Positions 42,107 through 50,380 of a stretch of DNA of 64,000 nucleotides are shown here, one piece after another. Numbering within the stretch: position 1 is the first letter of the stretch; each line of letters begins with the position of its first letter. The stretch is from NCBI RefSeq assembly GCF_002119425.1, contig NZ_MDSU01000018.1, forward strand, positions 372,001 through 436,000, given 5' to 3'. Made by a program: the position numbers and the translations under genes. Source of the stretch: Desulfurella amilsii. Lineage in GTDB: Bacteria > Campylobacterota_A > Desulfurellia > Desulfurellales > Desulfurellaceae. The notes beneath the pieces are model-generated. The model did no database searches, was not told where the DNA came from, and saw only the letters and a list, made by a program, of their open reading frames with translations.

Positions 42107-42824
42107 TTAATATCTCTTTCAAAATTTCAGAAGCACTGCCTTCCAAAAATACATCTACAATTTTATCCGTGTATTCAGTGAATGTTTTATTTATCTCAAT
42201 GATTTTGGCCCCACTCTTGTGCGCTAGCATAGGTAAAAAAGCAGCTGGGTAAACCAGTCCACTTGTACCAATTACGATTAATAGATCACACTGCCTCATC
42301 AATTCCTCGCTTTTTTCCTGTGCTACTTTGGGTATCATCTCGCCAAAAAAAACAAAATCTGGCTTTAGTGGGAATTTGCAATCTGGGCACAAAGGTATGC
42401 TTGATAAATCAAAATCGCTTGCGTTAAACTTTTTAGCACACTTTCCGCATACTAGCATTCTTGAGTTGCCATGATATTCTATAATATTTTTGCTACCTGC
42501 CAAATAATGCAAATTGTCTATATTTTGAGTAATTATTGCTTTCATATAGCCTAATTCTTCAAGTTTAGCCAAAGCGTAATGGGCTTTATTTGGTTTTTTA
42601 TCTTTTAATACTTCAAAAAAGATCCTATTAATCAAAGCCCACGATTTTTCTGGATGTTTATAAAAATAATCTATTTCAAATAAACTTTGGTCATACTTTT
42701 CCCATAGGCCATCTTCGCCTCTAAAAGAAGGCACTCCGCTTTCTACGCTGATACCTGCGCCTGTAAAACAAACAGCAAACTTTGATTGTTTTAATAAATA
42801 TGCCGCCCTTTTAATCTGACTCAA
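42087..42824 (-). CDS. cobB: NAD-dependent protein deacylase, sirtuin family
   Basis: The 245-residue sirtuin has TGAGISVESGVPSFRG, TQNIDNLH, the catalytic histidine in IEYHGNSR, and a zinc ribbon CGKCAKKF with CPDC. It removes acyl groups from lysines using NAD and releases nicotinamide. I chose TTG at 42824 because it overlaps the nadE stop as TTGA, after GGGGG. A longer frame to 42836 is less coupled. Its place inside the NAD synthesis operon connects NAD supply to an NAD consumer. Confidence 0.92.
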   Translation of the reverse strand: MSQIKRAAYLLKQSKFAVCFTGAGISVESGVPSFRGEDGLWEKYDQSLFEIDYFYKHPEKSWALINRIFFEVLKDKKPNKAHYALAKLEELGYMKAIITQNIDNLHYLAGSKNIIEYHGNSRMLVCGKCAKKFNASDFDLSSIPLCPDCKFPLKPDFVFFGEMIPKVAQEKSEELMRQCDLLIVIGTSGLVYPAAFLPMLAHKSGAKIIEINKTFTEYTDKIVDVFLEGSASEILKEILIELDAN

Positions 42825-43648
42825 ACCTGCCCCCAATCCCTCAAAAATCTAAAATCCCAATTTATGCTTCGGCGGCTAACTTTTGCTATAATAGGCGGTA
42901 ATCTTTTAAATTGATTTTCCCTTACTCTTTCAAAAATTCCATTTACAATTTTTTTTGAAAAACCCAAATTTACAACTTCATCAATACTAAATCGCTTGTC
43001 AAATAGGTGATATAAAATCAAATCTGCCTCGTCGTAAGAAAAACCTAATTCTTCCTCGTCGCTTTGACCAACCCATAAATCAGCTGTGGGGTTTTTATTG
43101 ATGATATTTTCTGGAACATCCATGTGTTTTGATAAAATTCTTACTTGAGTTTTATACAAATCGCCTATTGGATTTAGACTCGAAGCCATATCACCATACC
43201 ATGTACCGTAGCCTAGCAAAAGCTCTGTTTTATTGCTTGTGCCAACAACAAGCGCACTTAAGTCATAACTTTGATCGAATAAAACAATCATCCTTGTTCT
43301 TGCTAGTATATTGCCAATTCTAACTTTATTAAAACTCTCATCAATATAACCGTCGGCCATTTTTGTTATTTCTATTGTTTTATAATGTATCCCAAGCTCA
43401 TTTACAACCTTAAAAGCATCTTCTGTGCTTTCTTTGCTGCTTAATCTATAAGGCATAATGAGAGCATATACATTGTCTTTTCCTAAAGCCTCTTTTAATA
43501 GATATACAACCAGGCTTGAATCTATACCACCAGATAGGCCAACAACCGCTTTTTTAAAGCCAACCTTTTCTATTTCATCTCTTAAAAACTCAATTAAATA
43601 ATCTGCAATTACAGTCTCATTAAAGCCCAATACTTTATATGGATCCAT
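42821..43648 (-). CDS. nadE: NAD synthetase, ammonia-type catalytic subunit
   Basis: The 275-residue N-type ATP pyrophosphatase has the P-loop VVGLSGGIDSSLVV, GTSNKTELLLGYGTWYGD and the C-terminal specificity region. It amidates deamido-NAD to NAD. The ATG at 43648 follows AAAGGA. The open frame extends to 43687. It lacks the fused glutaminase domain, but the gene directly upstream encodes a separate nitrilase-type protein that overlaps it by 14 bp. The two may form a split glutamine-dependent enzyme. Confidence 0.94.
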   Translation of the reverse strand: MDPYKVLGFNETVIADYLIEFLRDEIEKVGFKKAVVGLSGGIDSSLVVYLLKEALGKDNVYALIMPYRLSSKESTEDAFKVVNELGIHYKTIEITKMADGYIDESFNKVRIGNILARTRMIVLFDQSYDLSALVVGTSNKTELLLGYGTWYGDMASSLNPIGDLYKTQVRILSKHMDVPENIINKNPTADLWVGQSDEEELGFSYDEADLILYHLFDKRFSIDEVVNLGFSKKIVNGIFERVRENQFKRLPPIIAKVSRRSINWDFRFLRDWGQV

Positions 43649-44432
43649 AACTCTTATCCTTTGATAGAGGCATAAATTCTTTGGCATGAGAAATTTCGTT
43701 TAAATTTAAATCAACAATGTAGAGTTTTTCCTTTAAAAAATCAGACTTGAAAATACACTCACCATATGGATTATAAACCAAAGAACCACCAAAAAAACCA
43801 ACGCCATCTTCAAATCCTACCCTATTGGCATAGATAACAAAATTGCCCGTTAAAGAAGAAATATTATTGCATATATTGTCCCATATTTTTCTTTTATCCA
43901 GTCCATTTTCATAAATCCAAAAAGGGGACGCAGATATAATAATTGTTATATCAGTCTTATTTTGCTCTATAAAATGATGAACACTTAAATGAAACGCTTC
44001 TTCGCATATTAATACATTTATTTTGCCAAATTTTGTTTGCGTAGTTTCCAATAATCCGCCCCTTGCAAAATATCTGGCTTCTTCAAACATACCATAGTCT
44101 GGCAGGTATATTTTTTTTCTGTTTGTTGCAACAATACCATTTGACAAATAAACTGCACTGTTGTAATAAAAACCTTCTTCTTTTTGTGCATAACCCAATA
44201 CAATGTCTATAAAATTGCTCTTTTGAATTACATCACTCAAAATTTTACTTTTTAAATCTATACTTGAATAGCTAACTAAATCACGCAAAGCATAACCACT
44301 TGTAGATAGTTCTGGAAAAACAATTAAACCACACTGTTTACTTAAAGCACTATCTATAAAATCCAATATTCGTTTTATGTTGTCTTTGATTTTCCCCAGC
44401 TTTGGCTTAAATTGGGCAATTGCAATTTTCAT
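43635..44432 (-). CDS. Carbon-nitrogen hydrolase (nitrilase superfamily), probable amidase partner of NadE
   Basis: The 265-residue protein has the full nitrilase triad: E41 (VFPELSTSGY), K107 (RKKIYLPDYG) and C143 (VLICEEAFH). In two-domain NAD synthetases a domain of this family hydrolyses glutamine to feed ammonia to the synthetase. Its place between nadC and nadE, with a 14-bp overlap, supports that role here as a separate polypeptide. Another amide substrate is possible. Confidence 0.85.
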   Translation of the reverse strand: MKIAIAQFKPKLGKIKDNIKRILDFIDSALSKQCGLIVFPELSTSGYALRDLVSYSSIDLKSKILSDVIQKSNFIDIVLGYAQKEEGFYYNSAVYLSNGIVATNRKKIYLPDYGMFEEARYFARGGLLETTQTKFGKINVLICEEAFHLSVHHFIEQNKTDITIIISASPFWIYENGLDKRKIWDNICNNISSLTGNFVIYANRVGFEDGVGFFGGSLVYNPYGECIFKSDFLKEKLYIVDLNLNEISHAKEFMPLSKDKSYGSI

Positions 44433-45260
44433 CTACACACCTATTTTCATATTTACATCAACCCACACTGCATGATGTATTATAGAGCCACTTGATATAA
44501 AATCTACACCCGTTTTTGCAACCTCAACTATATTATTTTCGTCAATATTGCCAGAAGCCTCAAATAAAGCTTTATCTTGGAATGTTGAAATACATAGCCT
44601 CATAGTATCTATATCCATATTATCAAGCATTATGACATCAGCTTTTGCAAGCACTGCTTCTTTTACTTCTTCAAAATTTGATGTTTCAACTTCTATTTTT
44701 TTCATGAAGTTTGTTTTTCTTGCTAGCTCAACTGCTTTTGTTATACTACCAGCGACTTTTATATGGTTATCTTTGATTAAAATTGCATCAAATAAACCAA
44801 TACGGTGGTTTAAACCACCGCCAACAAGTACCGCATACTTTTCAAAATACCTAAAACCTGGAGTAGTTTTTCTCGTTTCAACAATTTTTGCTTTATAATC
44901 TTTTATTAGCTGGCTAAAGTAGTGCGTTTTGGTTGCAATGCCAGATAGCCTTCCTATAATATTCAAAATAAGTCTTTCTGCTTGCAAAAGCGTAGTGTCT
45001 TTTGCCTCAATAACTGCAACTACACTGGTATTTTTCACAAATTGACCATCTTGAGCATAAAAATCTATCAAAACCTCTTCTTTTAAAACATCAAAAATGG
45101 GCTTTATAAAAACCAAACCAGCAACAATAAAATCCTGCTTTACTCTAATTAGCGCTTTGGCTTTTAAACCTTTACATATGCTTTCTGTTGTTACATCTGC
45201 GTAGTATATATCTTCCAATAAGTACGATTTTAATAAGTCTTCTAAAAATAGTTTGTTCAT
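44433..45260 (-). CDS. nadC: Quinolinate phosphoribosyltransferase (decarboxylating)
   Basis: The 275-residue protein has ETRKTTPGFRYFEKYAVLVGGG, HRIGLFDAILIKDNH, and EVETSNFEEVKEA. These are the QPRTase substrate and PRPP motifs. It converts quinolinate to nicotinate mononucleotide. It overlaps nadA by 4 bp (ATGA) and abuts the nitrilase gene. Confidence 0.97.
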   Translation of the reverse strand: MNKLFLEDLLKSYLLEDIYYADVTTESICKGLKAKALIRVKQDFIVAGLVFIKPIFDVLKEEVLIDFYAQDGQFVKNTSVVAVIEAKDTTLLQAERLILNIIGRLSGIATKTHYFSQLIKDYKAKIVETRKTTPGFRYFEKYAVLVGGGLNHRIGLFDAILIKDNHIKVAGSITKAVELARKTNFMKKIEVETSNFEEVKEAVLAKADVIMLDNMDIDTMRLCISTFQDKALFEASGNIDENNIVEVAKTGVDFISSGSIIHHAVWVDVNMKIGV

Positions 45261-46174
45261 TGCCTTTTAATTGCTATCATACGCTCTATGGGTTTTCTTG
45301 CCTTTTCGATCTGCTCATCTGTAAGATTTATTTCGTAAATATCGTTTTGTAGTGCATCTGCAACATTTTTTAGTGTAGTTTTTTTCATATTCACACAAAT
45401 AGCCTTTGTGCCTAAAGTGTAAAAAACCTTGTTAGGTAGCTGTTTTTTTAGCTCAAACACTATACCATTTTCTGTTGCTATTATGAATTCTTTTACGCTA
45501 CTTTCTTTGCAGTATTTTATAATTCCAGCAGTTGATCCCACAAAATCGGCTAACTCAATAACTTCTAGAGGCGATTCTGGGTGAACACAAACCTTTGCAT
45601 TGGGGTATTTTGCCAGTAAGTTTTCTATGTCTTGCTTGTTAAAGCTATCGTGCACAGCACAGTAGCCATCAAATAAATAAATTTCTTTATCGCTAACATT
45701 TCTCTTCACATAGGCCCCAAGGTGTTTATCAGGAACAAAAAGTATTTTTTTAGACTCAAGACTTTTTACTACATTAATAGCATTTGCAGATGTGCAGCAA
45801 ATATCTGAGATCATTTTTACATCTACGTTAGTGTTAACATAAGAAACAATACTTGCATCACCAATTTCATCTTTCATTTTCATTACATTTTCGGCAGTTG
45901 CCATATCAGCCAAAGGACAACCTGCATCCAATACAGGCAACAAAACCTTTTTATCTGGTGATAGAATTTTTGCAGTCTCAGCCATAAACTTAACACCGCA
46001 AAATACAATCATGCTGGCATTAGTTTTTGAAGCTTCTATTGATAATGCCAAAGAATCACCAATAAAATCAGCAATTTCTTGAACCTCATCCCTTTGATAA
46101 TAATGGGCAAGTATAATAGCGTTTTTTTCTTTTTTTAGCTTTGTTATTTTATCTTGCAAAAGTGTTTTGTCCAT
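45257..46174 (-). CDS. nadA: Quinolinate synthase
   Basis: The 305-residue protein has the three cluster cysteines of NadA in VFCGVKFMAETA, the ICCTSANAI region, and near ICVNMKKTTL, with HYYQRDEVQEIADF and CVHPESPLEV. It condenses iminoaspartate with dihydroxyacetone phosphate using a 4Fe-4S cluster. It is the first gene of the nad operon, and its promoter is upstream. No nadB or aspartate dehydrogenase is in the window, so the iminoaspartate source is elsewhere. Confidence 0.97.
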   Translation of the reverse strand: MDKTLLQDKITKLKKEKNAIILAHYYQRDEVQEIADFIGDSLALSIEASKTNASMIVFCGVKFMAETAKILSPDKKVLLPVLDAGCPLADMATAENVMKMKDEIGDASIVSYVNTNVDVKMISDICCTSANAINVVKSLESKKILFVPDKHLGAYVKRNVSDKEIYLFDGYCAVHDSFNKQDIENLLAKYPNAKVCVHPESPLEVIELADFVGSTAGIIKYCKESSVKEFIIATENGIVFELKKQLPNKVFYTLGTKAICVNMKKTTLKNVADALQNDIYEINLTDEQIEKARKPIERMIAIKRQ

Positions 46175-46189
46175 AAAACCTCTTTTTTT

Positions 46190-46217
46190 AGTATATAAAA
46201 TTTCAATATTTAATCAA
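46190..46217 (-). promoter_or_regulatory. Promoter of the nadA operon
   Basis: TTGATT (46217-46212) and TATACT (46195-46190) are spaced by 16 nt. GAGG lies before the nadA ATG at 46174. Confidence 0.65.
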
Positions 46218-46256
46218 GCTTTTTTAACACTATTTTGCAATTTGCTTTTTAACTAA

Positions 46257-46285
46257 TTGACAAAAACTTAACTATATGCTAAAAG
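46257..46285 (+). promoter_or_regulatory. Probable promoter of the riboswitch-btuB transcript
   Basis: A consensus TTGACA (46257-46262) is followed after 17 nt by TAAAAG, a weak -10. A start just before the aptamer fits. Confidence 0.45.
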
Positions 46286-46478
46286 TAAACTGTTGCAAGT
46301 TCAAGGGAAGGAGGGTGAGATTCCCTCGCTGTACCCGCAGCCGTGTTAAGGTAAGCGCTGAGCATAAAGTCACTGCCAAATGGTGGGAAGGCGCCTGGCG
46401 CAAAATACCTTTTAGCCGGAAGACCTACTTGCGTAACAAAACTATCTTTTTGTGCAGCGGGAGTTCTGCTAAAAAGAT
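46276..46478 (+). ncRNA. Cobalamin riboswitch with expression-platform hairpin
   Basis: The region has the conserved aptamer elements in order: GGGAAGGAGGGTGAGATTCC (46305-46324), CCCGCAGCCGTG, AAGTCACTGCC, and the B12-box-type GCCGGAAGACC near 46414-46425. Downstream a hairpin (46444-46478: ATCTTTTT with AAAAAGAT, then GCAG with CTGC) exposes the loop CGGGAGTT, whose CGGG can pair with CCCG in the aptamer as a kissing loop. The ribosome site ATAGGAGG of the receptor gene follows at about 46493. This arrangement predicts translational repression by cobalamin. Confidence 0.92.
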
Positions 46479-46505
46479 TGTAAACATTTATATAGGAGGC
46501 TTTAT

Positions 46506-48458
46506 ATGTTGTATAGAGTACTGACAAGTTTATTATTGGTGGGGGTTTTGTGTAATTTTTCATGGGCTGATGAAAATGTAGTGGTAACAGCTTCTAAAAT
46601 TAAAACGCAAATTGCTCAAACACCTTCTTACACACAGGTATTAACGCAAAAGCAAATTGAAAACTCTGGCGCATTATTTGCTCAAGATGCGCTAAATGGT
46701 CTGCCCGGTATATCTGTTTCTTCAAACGGTCCGTTTGGTGGTCAAACCTCTTTTTATATGAGAGGACTTAATAGTTATTATACAAAGTACTTAATGGATG
46801 GTGTAAATATTGGTGATCCGTCTGCCCCACAATCATACTTTAACATGTCTTCGCTTTTGCCGTACAATTTAAGCCGCATAGAAATTGTTCAAGGCTCTCA
46901 AAGCGGACTTTATGGTGCTGATGCAATTGCCGGAGTTGTTAATTTCATTACAAAAAAAGGCAAAGGCAAACCCCATGCCACATACACGCAAATGTATGGC
47001 TCTTTTGGCACATACGCAGAAAATCTATCATATTCTGGAAAAGTTAATAATTTCTCTTTTTATTTAGACGGCACAAGGTTTGATACATCTGGCACCTCAA
47101 AAACAAACTCTTACAACCCACAAACTCAATCTTACTCCTACGGTGGAAAGCAAGATGGCTATCACAAAACGGCTTTTAATTCACGCTTAGAATACGATTT
47201 AAATGATTTTAAAATAGGTTTGCTTCTTAATGCACAAAAATCACAAAATTATATGGACCAGTATAGTCCAACTTACAATGTTCCAAATAATAGCTCGTGG
47301 GTAAATACAACATATCCAGGAAAATCATACAGAGAAGATAGCGAAAGTTATTTAACAAAAGTTTATGCACAAAAGACTTTTAATAATCTAACGCTAAAAT
47401 TAGATACTTATTACTTTGAACATTTAAGGTACTATAAAGATAGTTATAGTTACCCATACCCGGCCGTTATACCAGCTCCACAAAGCGATTTCTACAGCAA
47501 CAACTACAAAGGCTATCGATACGGCAGTGATTTGCAGTTAGAGTATGTTTTTAGTAAAAATTTCAAGACATTGGGTGGGATAAACTACACAGTAGATAGA
47601 ATGAGCCAAGATTACCCAAGTTACTTCAGCAAAAACCGCGACAATGTAGGCGCTTTTATTGAATTTTTGCCCAGTATTGGCAATTTAAACCTACAGGCAG
47701 CTTTTCGTGAAGATCATTTTCAAACATTTGGCGATCACGGTACATATAAACTTGGCGCAAGTTATCTATTTGAACCCACAGGAACAATTTTTAAAGCAAA
47801 TTGGTCAACAGGTTTTGAAGCGCCAACCCTCTATGAGCTATATGCAAGCAGCGTACCAGCTTGGTTTTTTAGCGGAGGAAATAGAAATCTCTCGCCAGAG
47901 CGCTCAAAAAGCTGGGATATAGGCTTTATGCAAAACCTTTTTAACAATAAAGTCTCTTTTGGTACCACTTACTTTAGAACAACAATTACAAACAGAATAG
48001 ATTATTACACAAACCCAAATACATGGGTGTCTACTTATGAAAATGTGCCAGGAAACACTGTAGCAACAGGTATTGAATCATATGTAAAGTTTAGACCAAT
48101 AAAGCAAATAGAATTTGGTATAAACTACACCTATACAGATAGCACCGACCCAACTGCGAACATGCAAGCAGCTCACATACCATACAGTGTAACTACGGGT
48201 TATATCAATTATTCACCTATAGATAAACTAACACTGCATTTAGATGGTAGATATATAGGCACAAGGTATGATGATAGCTCTCATACACACCAAACAGGCA
48301 GGTATGCAGTATTTGATGGCAACATTGCATACAACATCACAAAAGACCTAAAAGCATCTTTGGCTATCTATAATATTTTTAACAGGTTTTATCAGGATAT
48401 TTGGGGTTATACCACTCTAAAACGCAGTGCCTATGCAACAGTTAGCTACACATTCTAA
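46506..48458 (+). CDS. btuB: TonB-dependent cobalamin receptor (BtuB-like)
   Basis: The 650-residue outer-membrane protein has a signal peptide (to about NFSWA), the TonB box region ENVVVTAS, a plug domain (about 35-150: MRGLNSYYTKYLMDGVNIGD, RIEIVQGSQSGLYGADAIAG), and a 22-strand barrel ending in aromatic phenylalanine (TVSYTF). The upstream cobalamin riboswitch identifies the substrate as a cobalamin or corrinoid. AGGAGG lies 6 nt before the ATG. The tonB gene overlaps its end. Confidence 0.93.
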   Translation: MLYRVLTSLLLVGVLCNFSWADENVVVTASKIKTQIAQTPSYTQVLTQKQIENSGALFAQDALNGLPGISVSSNGPFGGQTSFYMRGLNSYYTKYLMDGVNIGDPSAPQSYFNMSSLLPYNLSRIEIVQGSQSGLYGADAIAGVVNFITKKGKGKPHATYTQMYGSFGTYAENLSYSGKVNNFSFYLDGTRFDTSGTSKTNSYNPQTQSYSYGGKQDGYHKTAFNSRLEYDLNDFKIGLLLNAQKSQNYMDQYSPTYNVPNNSSWVNTTYPGKSYREDSESYLTKVYAQKTFNNLTLKLDTYYFEHLRYYKDSYSYPYPAVIPAPQSDFYSNNYKGYRYGSDLQLEYVFSKNFKTLGGINYTVDRMSQDYPSYFSKNRDNVGAFIEFLPSIGNLNLQAAFREDHFQTFGDHGTYKLGASYLFEPTGTIFKANWSTGFEAPTLYELYASSVPAWFFSGGNRNLSPERSKSWDIGFMQNLFNNKVSFGTTYFRTTITNRIDYYTNPNTWVSTYENVPGNTVATGIESYVKFRPIKQIEFGINYTYTDSTDPTANMQAAHIPYSVTTGYINYSPIDKLTLHLDGRYIGTRYDDSSHTHQTGRYAVFDGNIAYNITKDLKASLAIYNIFNRFYQDIWGYTTLKRSAYATVSYTF

Positions 48459-49203
48459 AAAGCTTTATATAAGCTGGGCTTTAGCTTTTGTGTTAAATAT
48501 AGTAATAGCTTTTGCTTTTGCAAGAGCTATTAAACTTTACACAATAAAAACTTCCAAAGTATATGCAATCTATCTGGTTTCTCAAACAGGTTTACAAAAC
48601 ACACAACAAAACACTAAGACAAAAAACAACATAGAAAACCTAAATACTCAAAAAAAACTTGCAACAATTAAAACAACAAACACTAAAAAATCAGAATTAA
48701 TAATTCCACAAAAAACTTATAATTTTTCAAAAACCCAAATGAACGATACATTTGATTCTAAAATAAACATCAAAGACAATCTTGAACCACTGGATATTTC
48801 AAAAAATACACAAAACGCTCAAATTAAGCCAACAAGTTCTCAGACCAACTCGGCCACTCCAGTAAATTCTTATTCTTCAACCAAAATAACTACAGGCGAT
48901 AACCTTCAAAACCTCACTAATATACAAATCAAACCACAAATAGCTAATTGGATTGAAAATCACAAATTCTACCCTCAAGAGGCTGTTTTTAAAGGTGAAG
49001 AAGGCAAAATCCAGCTGGTTTTTGTGATTGATAAAAATGGCTTTCTGCAAAATATTTCAATACTAAAAAAGTCCCCATACGATAGTCTAAATAAAGCAGC
49101 AATAAAAATAGTTCACAATTCCTCACCAGTTCCTCATCAACTATTAACAAATGTAAATTTGCCTTTTTATGCAAAAATTAACATAATATTTAAGCTTGAG
49201 TAA
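48433..49203 (+). CDS. tonB: TonB-family energy transducer
   Basis: The 256-residue protein has one N-terminal membrane helix (about 15-35), a long hydrophilic Lys/Thr/Asn/Gln-rich periplasmic spacer (about 50-160) without the usual Pro-rich repeats, and a TonB C-terminal domain (about 165-255) with FYPQEAVFKGEEGKIQLVF. It conveys proton-motive energy to the preceding receptor. The start at 48433 overlaps the receptor gene by 26 bp. A GTG at 48427 is an alternative. ExbB and ExbD are not nearby. It overlaps waaA by 14 bp at the 3' end. Confidence 0.88.
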   Translation: MQQLATHSKKLYISWALAFVLNIVIAFAFARAIKLYTIKTSKVYAIYLVSQTGLQNTQQNTKTKNNIENLNTQKKLATIKTTNTKKSELIIPQKTYNFSKTQMNDTFDSKINIKDNLEPLDISKNTQNAQIKPTSSQTNSATPVNSYSSTKITTGDNLQNLTNIQIKPQIANWIENHKFYPQEAVFKGEEGKIQLVFVIDKNGFLQNISILKKSPYDSLNKAAIKIVHNSSPVPHQLLTNVNLPFYAKINIIFKLE

Positions 49204-50380
49204 CAAACTTTAAAAAAACACGCTTGTAGCACTCAATAATTTGTTGCCTTTTTTGTTCTAGATCGCAAAATGCTAAGTTTGGCTGTTTTAAATAATTGCT
49301 TAGCTCATCTATATCATTTATTTGCGCAAGACAGCCTAATTTTTTAAGAAAACCCACCTCTTCTTTAAAACTATCCATATATAAGCCACAAAAAACAAAG
49401 TTTTTATAAATAGCTGGCTCGATTGGGTTATGACCTTTTAGAGTACCCGCTACAGATCCACCCACAAATACCTTGTCACTAATTGAATATATTGCTTCCA
49501 AAACGCCAAAACTATCCACTAAAATACAATCTTTAATAGTGTTTTTCATGGATGAGAGCAAATTGTAATCTAAACCCAAATCTTTAAGCATTTTTTCAAA
49601 TAAAGGCAAATCTTCTAAATAACGAGGGGCCAAAACTACCTTATACCCAAAAGACAAAACTCTAATTATAGCTTTACTTAAAAAATCTAACTCTTGACAA
49701 TGAAAGCTTGAAAAAACAAATATCTTTTTATTATGAGACTTTAAAATAGGCAAAAACTCATACTCAAATTTTTTGCTTTGTAAGGCGTATTTTACATTAT
49801 CGCAAACTTTTACATTTTTGTTAAATTTATAAAATCTTTCTTTGTCATTTTGTGATTTTGCAATTATTACATCAAACTTTGAGATTGAGCTAAAAAAAAC
49901 CTTTAGCTTTTTATAAAACTTATAGCTTTTTTCCGACATTCTTGCGTTTATTAGAAATATTCTTATGTGGTTATTTTTAAAAAAATTGATATAGGCTGGC
50001 CAGATTTCAGTTTCAAAAAAAATGGAAAGAAAAGGTAAGTTATCATTAAAAAGTTTTTTATATAAGAAATAAAAATCAAGGGGAGCTAAAAATACATCGA
50101 AACCTTCTTTTTTTAAATAATCATAGCCAATATTGCTTGTAACACTAAATATGATCTTTTTTTTAAATAAATTTTCAATGGTATCTTTAATGTTTAAAAA
50201 TGCCTTTGCTTCTCCCAAGCTTGCAAGGTGCACTAGAATATAATCTTTTTCTTGGACCGCTTTTGGTATAACCCTGTCAAAAAGCCTATATCTAAAGCGT
50301 TTTTTGGTTATTGCCTTGTAAAGTAAAAAAGGAGAGATTATGATAAAAACTAGCAACAGTATAATATTGTAACTAAGCAT
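49190..50380 (-). CDS. waaA: Kdo transferase WaaA
   Basis: The 396-residue glycosyltransferase has one N-terminal membrane anchor, the GEAKAF acceptor-side motif (HLASLGEAKAF), ETEIWP, and the donor region with VFSSFHCQELDFL and GGSVAGTLKGHNPIEPA. It adds Kdo to lipid IVA at the inner face of the cytoplasmic membrane. I use the ATG at 50380, overlapping msbA by 8 bp. The ORF also offers a TTG at 50386. It is the last gene of the lipid A unit. Confidence 0.93.
   Translation of the reverse strand: MLSYNIILLLVFIIISPFLLYKAITKKRFRYRLFDRVIPKAVQEKDYILVHLASLGEAKAFLNIKDTIENLFKKKIIFSVTSNIGYDYLKKEGFDVFLAPLDFYFLYKKLFNDNLPFLSIFFETEIWPAYINFFKNNHIRIFLINARMSEKSYKFYKKLKVFFSSISKFDVIIAKSQNDKERFYKFNKNVKVCDNVKYALQSKKFEYEFLPILKSHNKKIFVFSSFHCQELDFLSKAIIRVLSFGYKVVLAPRYLEDLPLFEKMLKDLGLDYNLLSSMKNTIKDCILVDSFGVLEAIYSISDKVFVGGSVAGTLKGHNPIEPAIYKNFVFCGLYMDSFKEEVGFLKKLGCLAQINDIDELSNYLKQPNLAFCDLEQKRQQIIECYKRVFLKFVTQA

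Noticed and set aside
46279-46563. Reverse-strand open frame across the riboswitch
   Set aside because: It is antisense to a well-defined cobalamin riboswitch and the receptor start, with no ribosome site.
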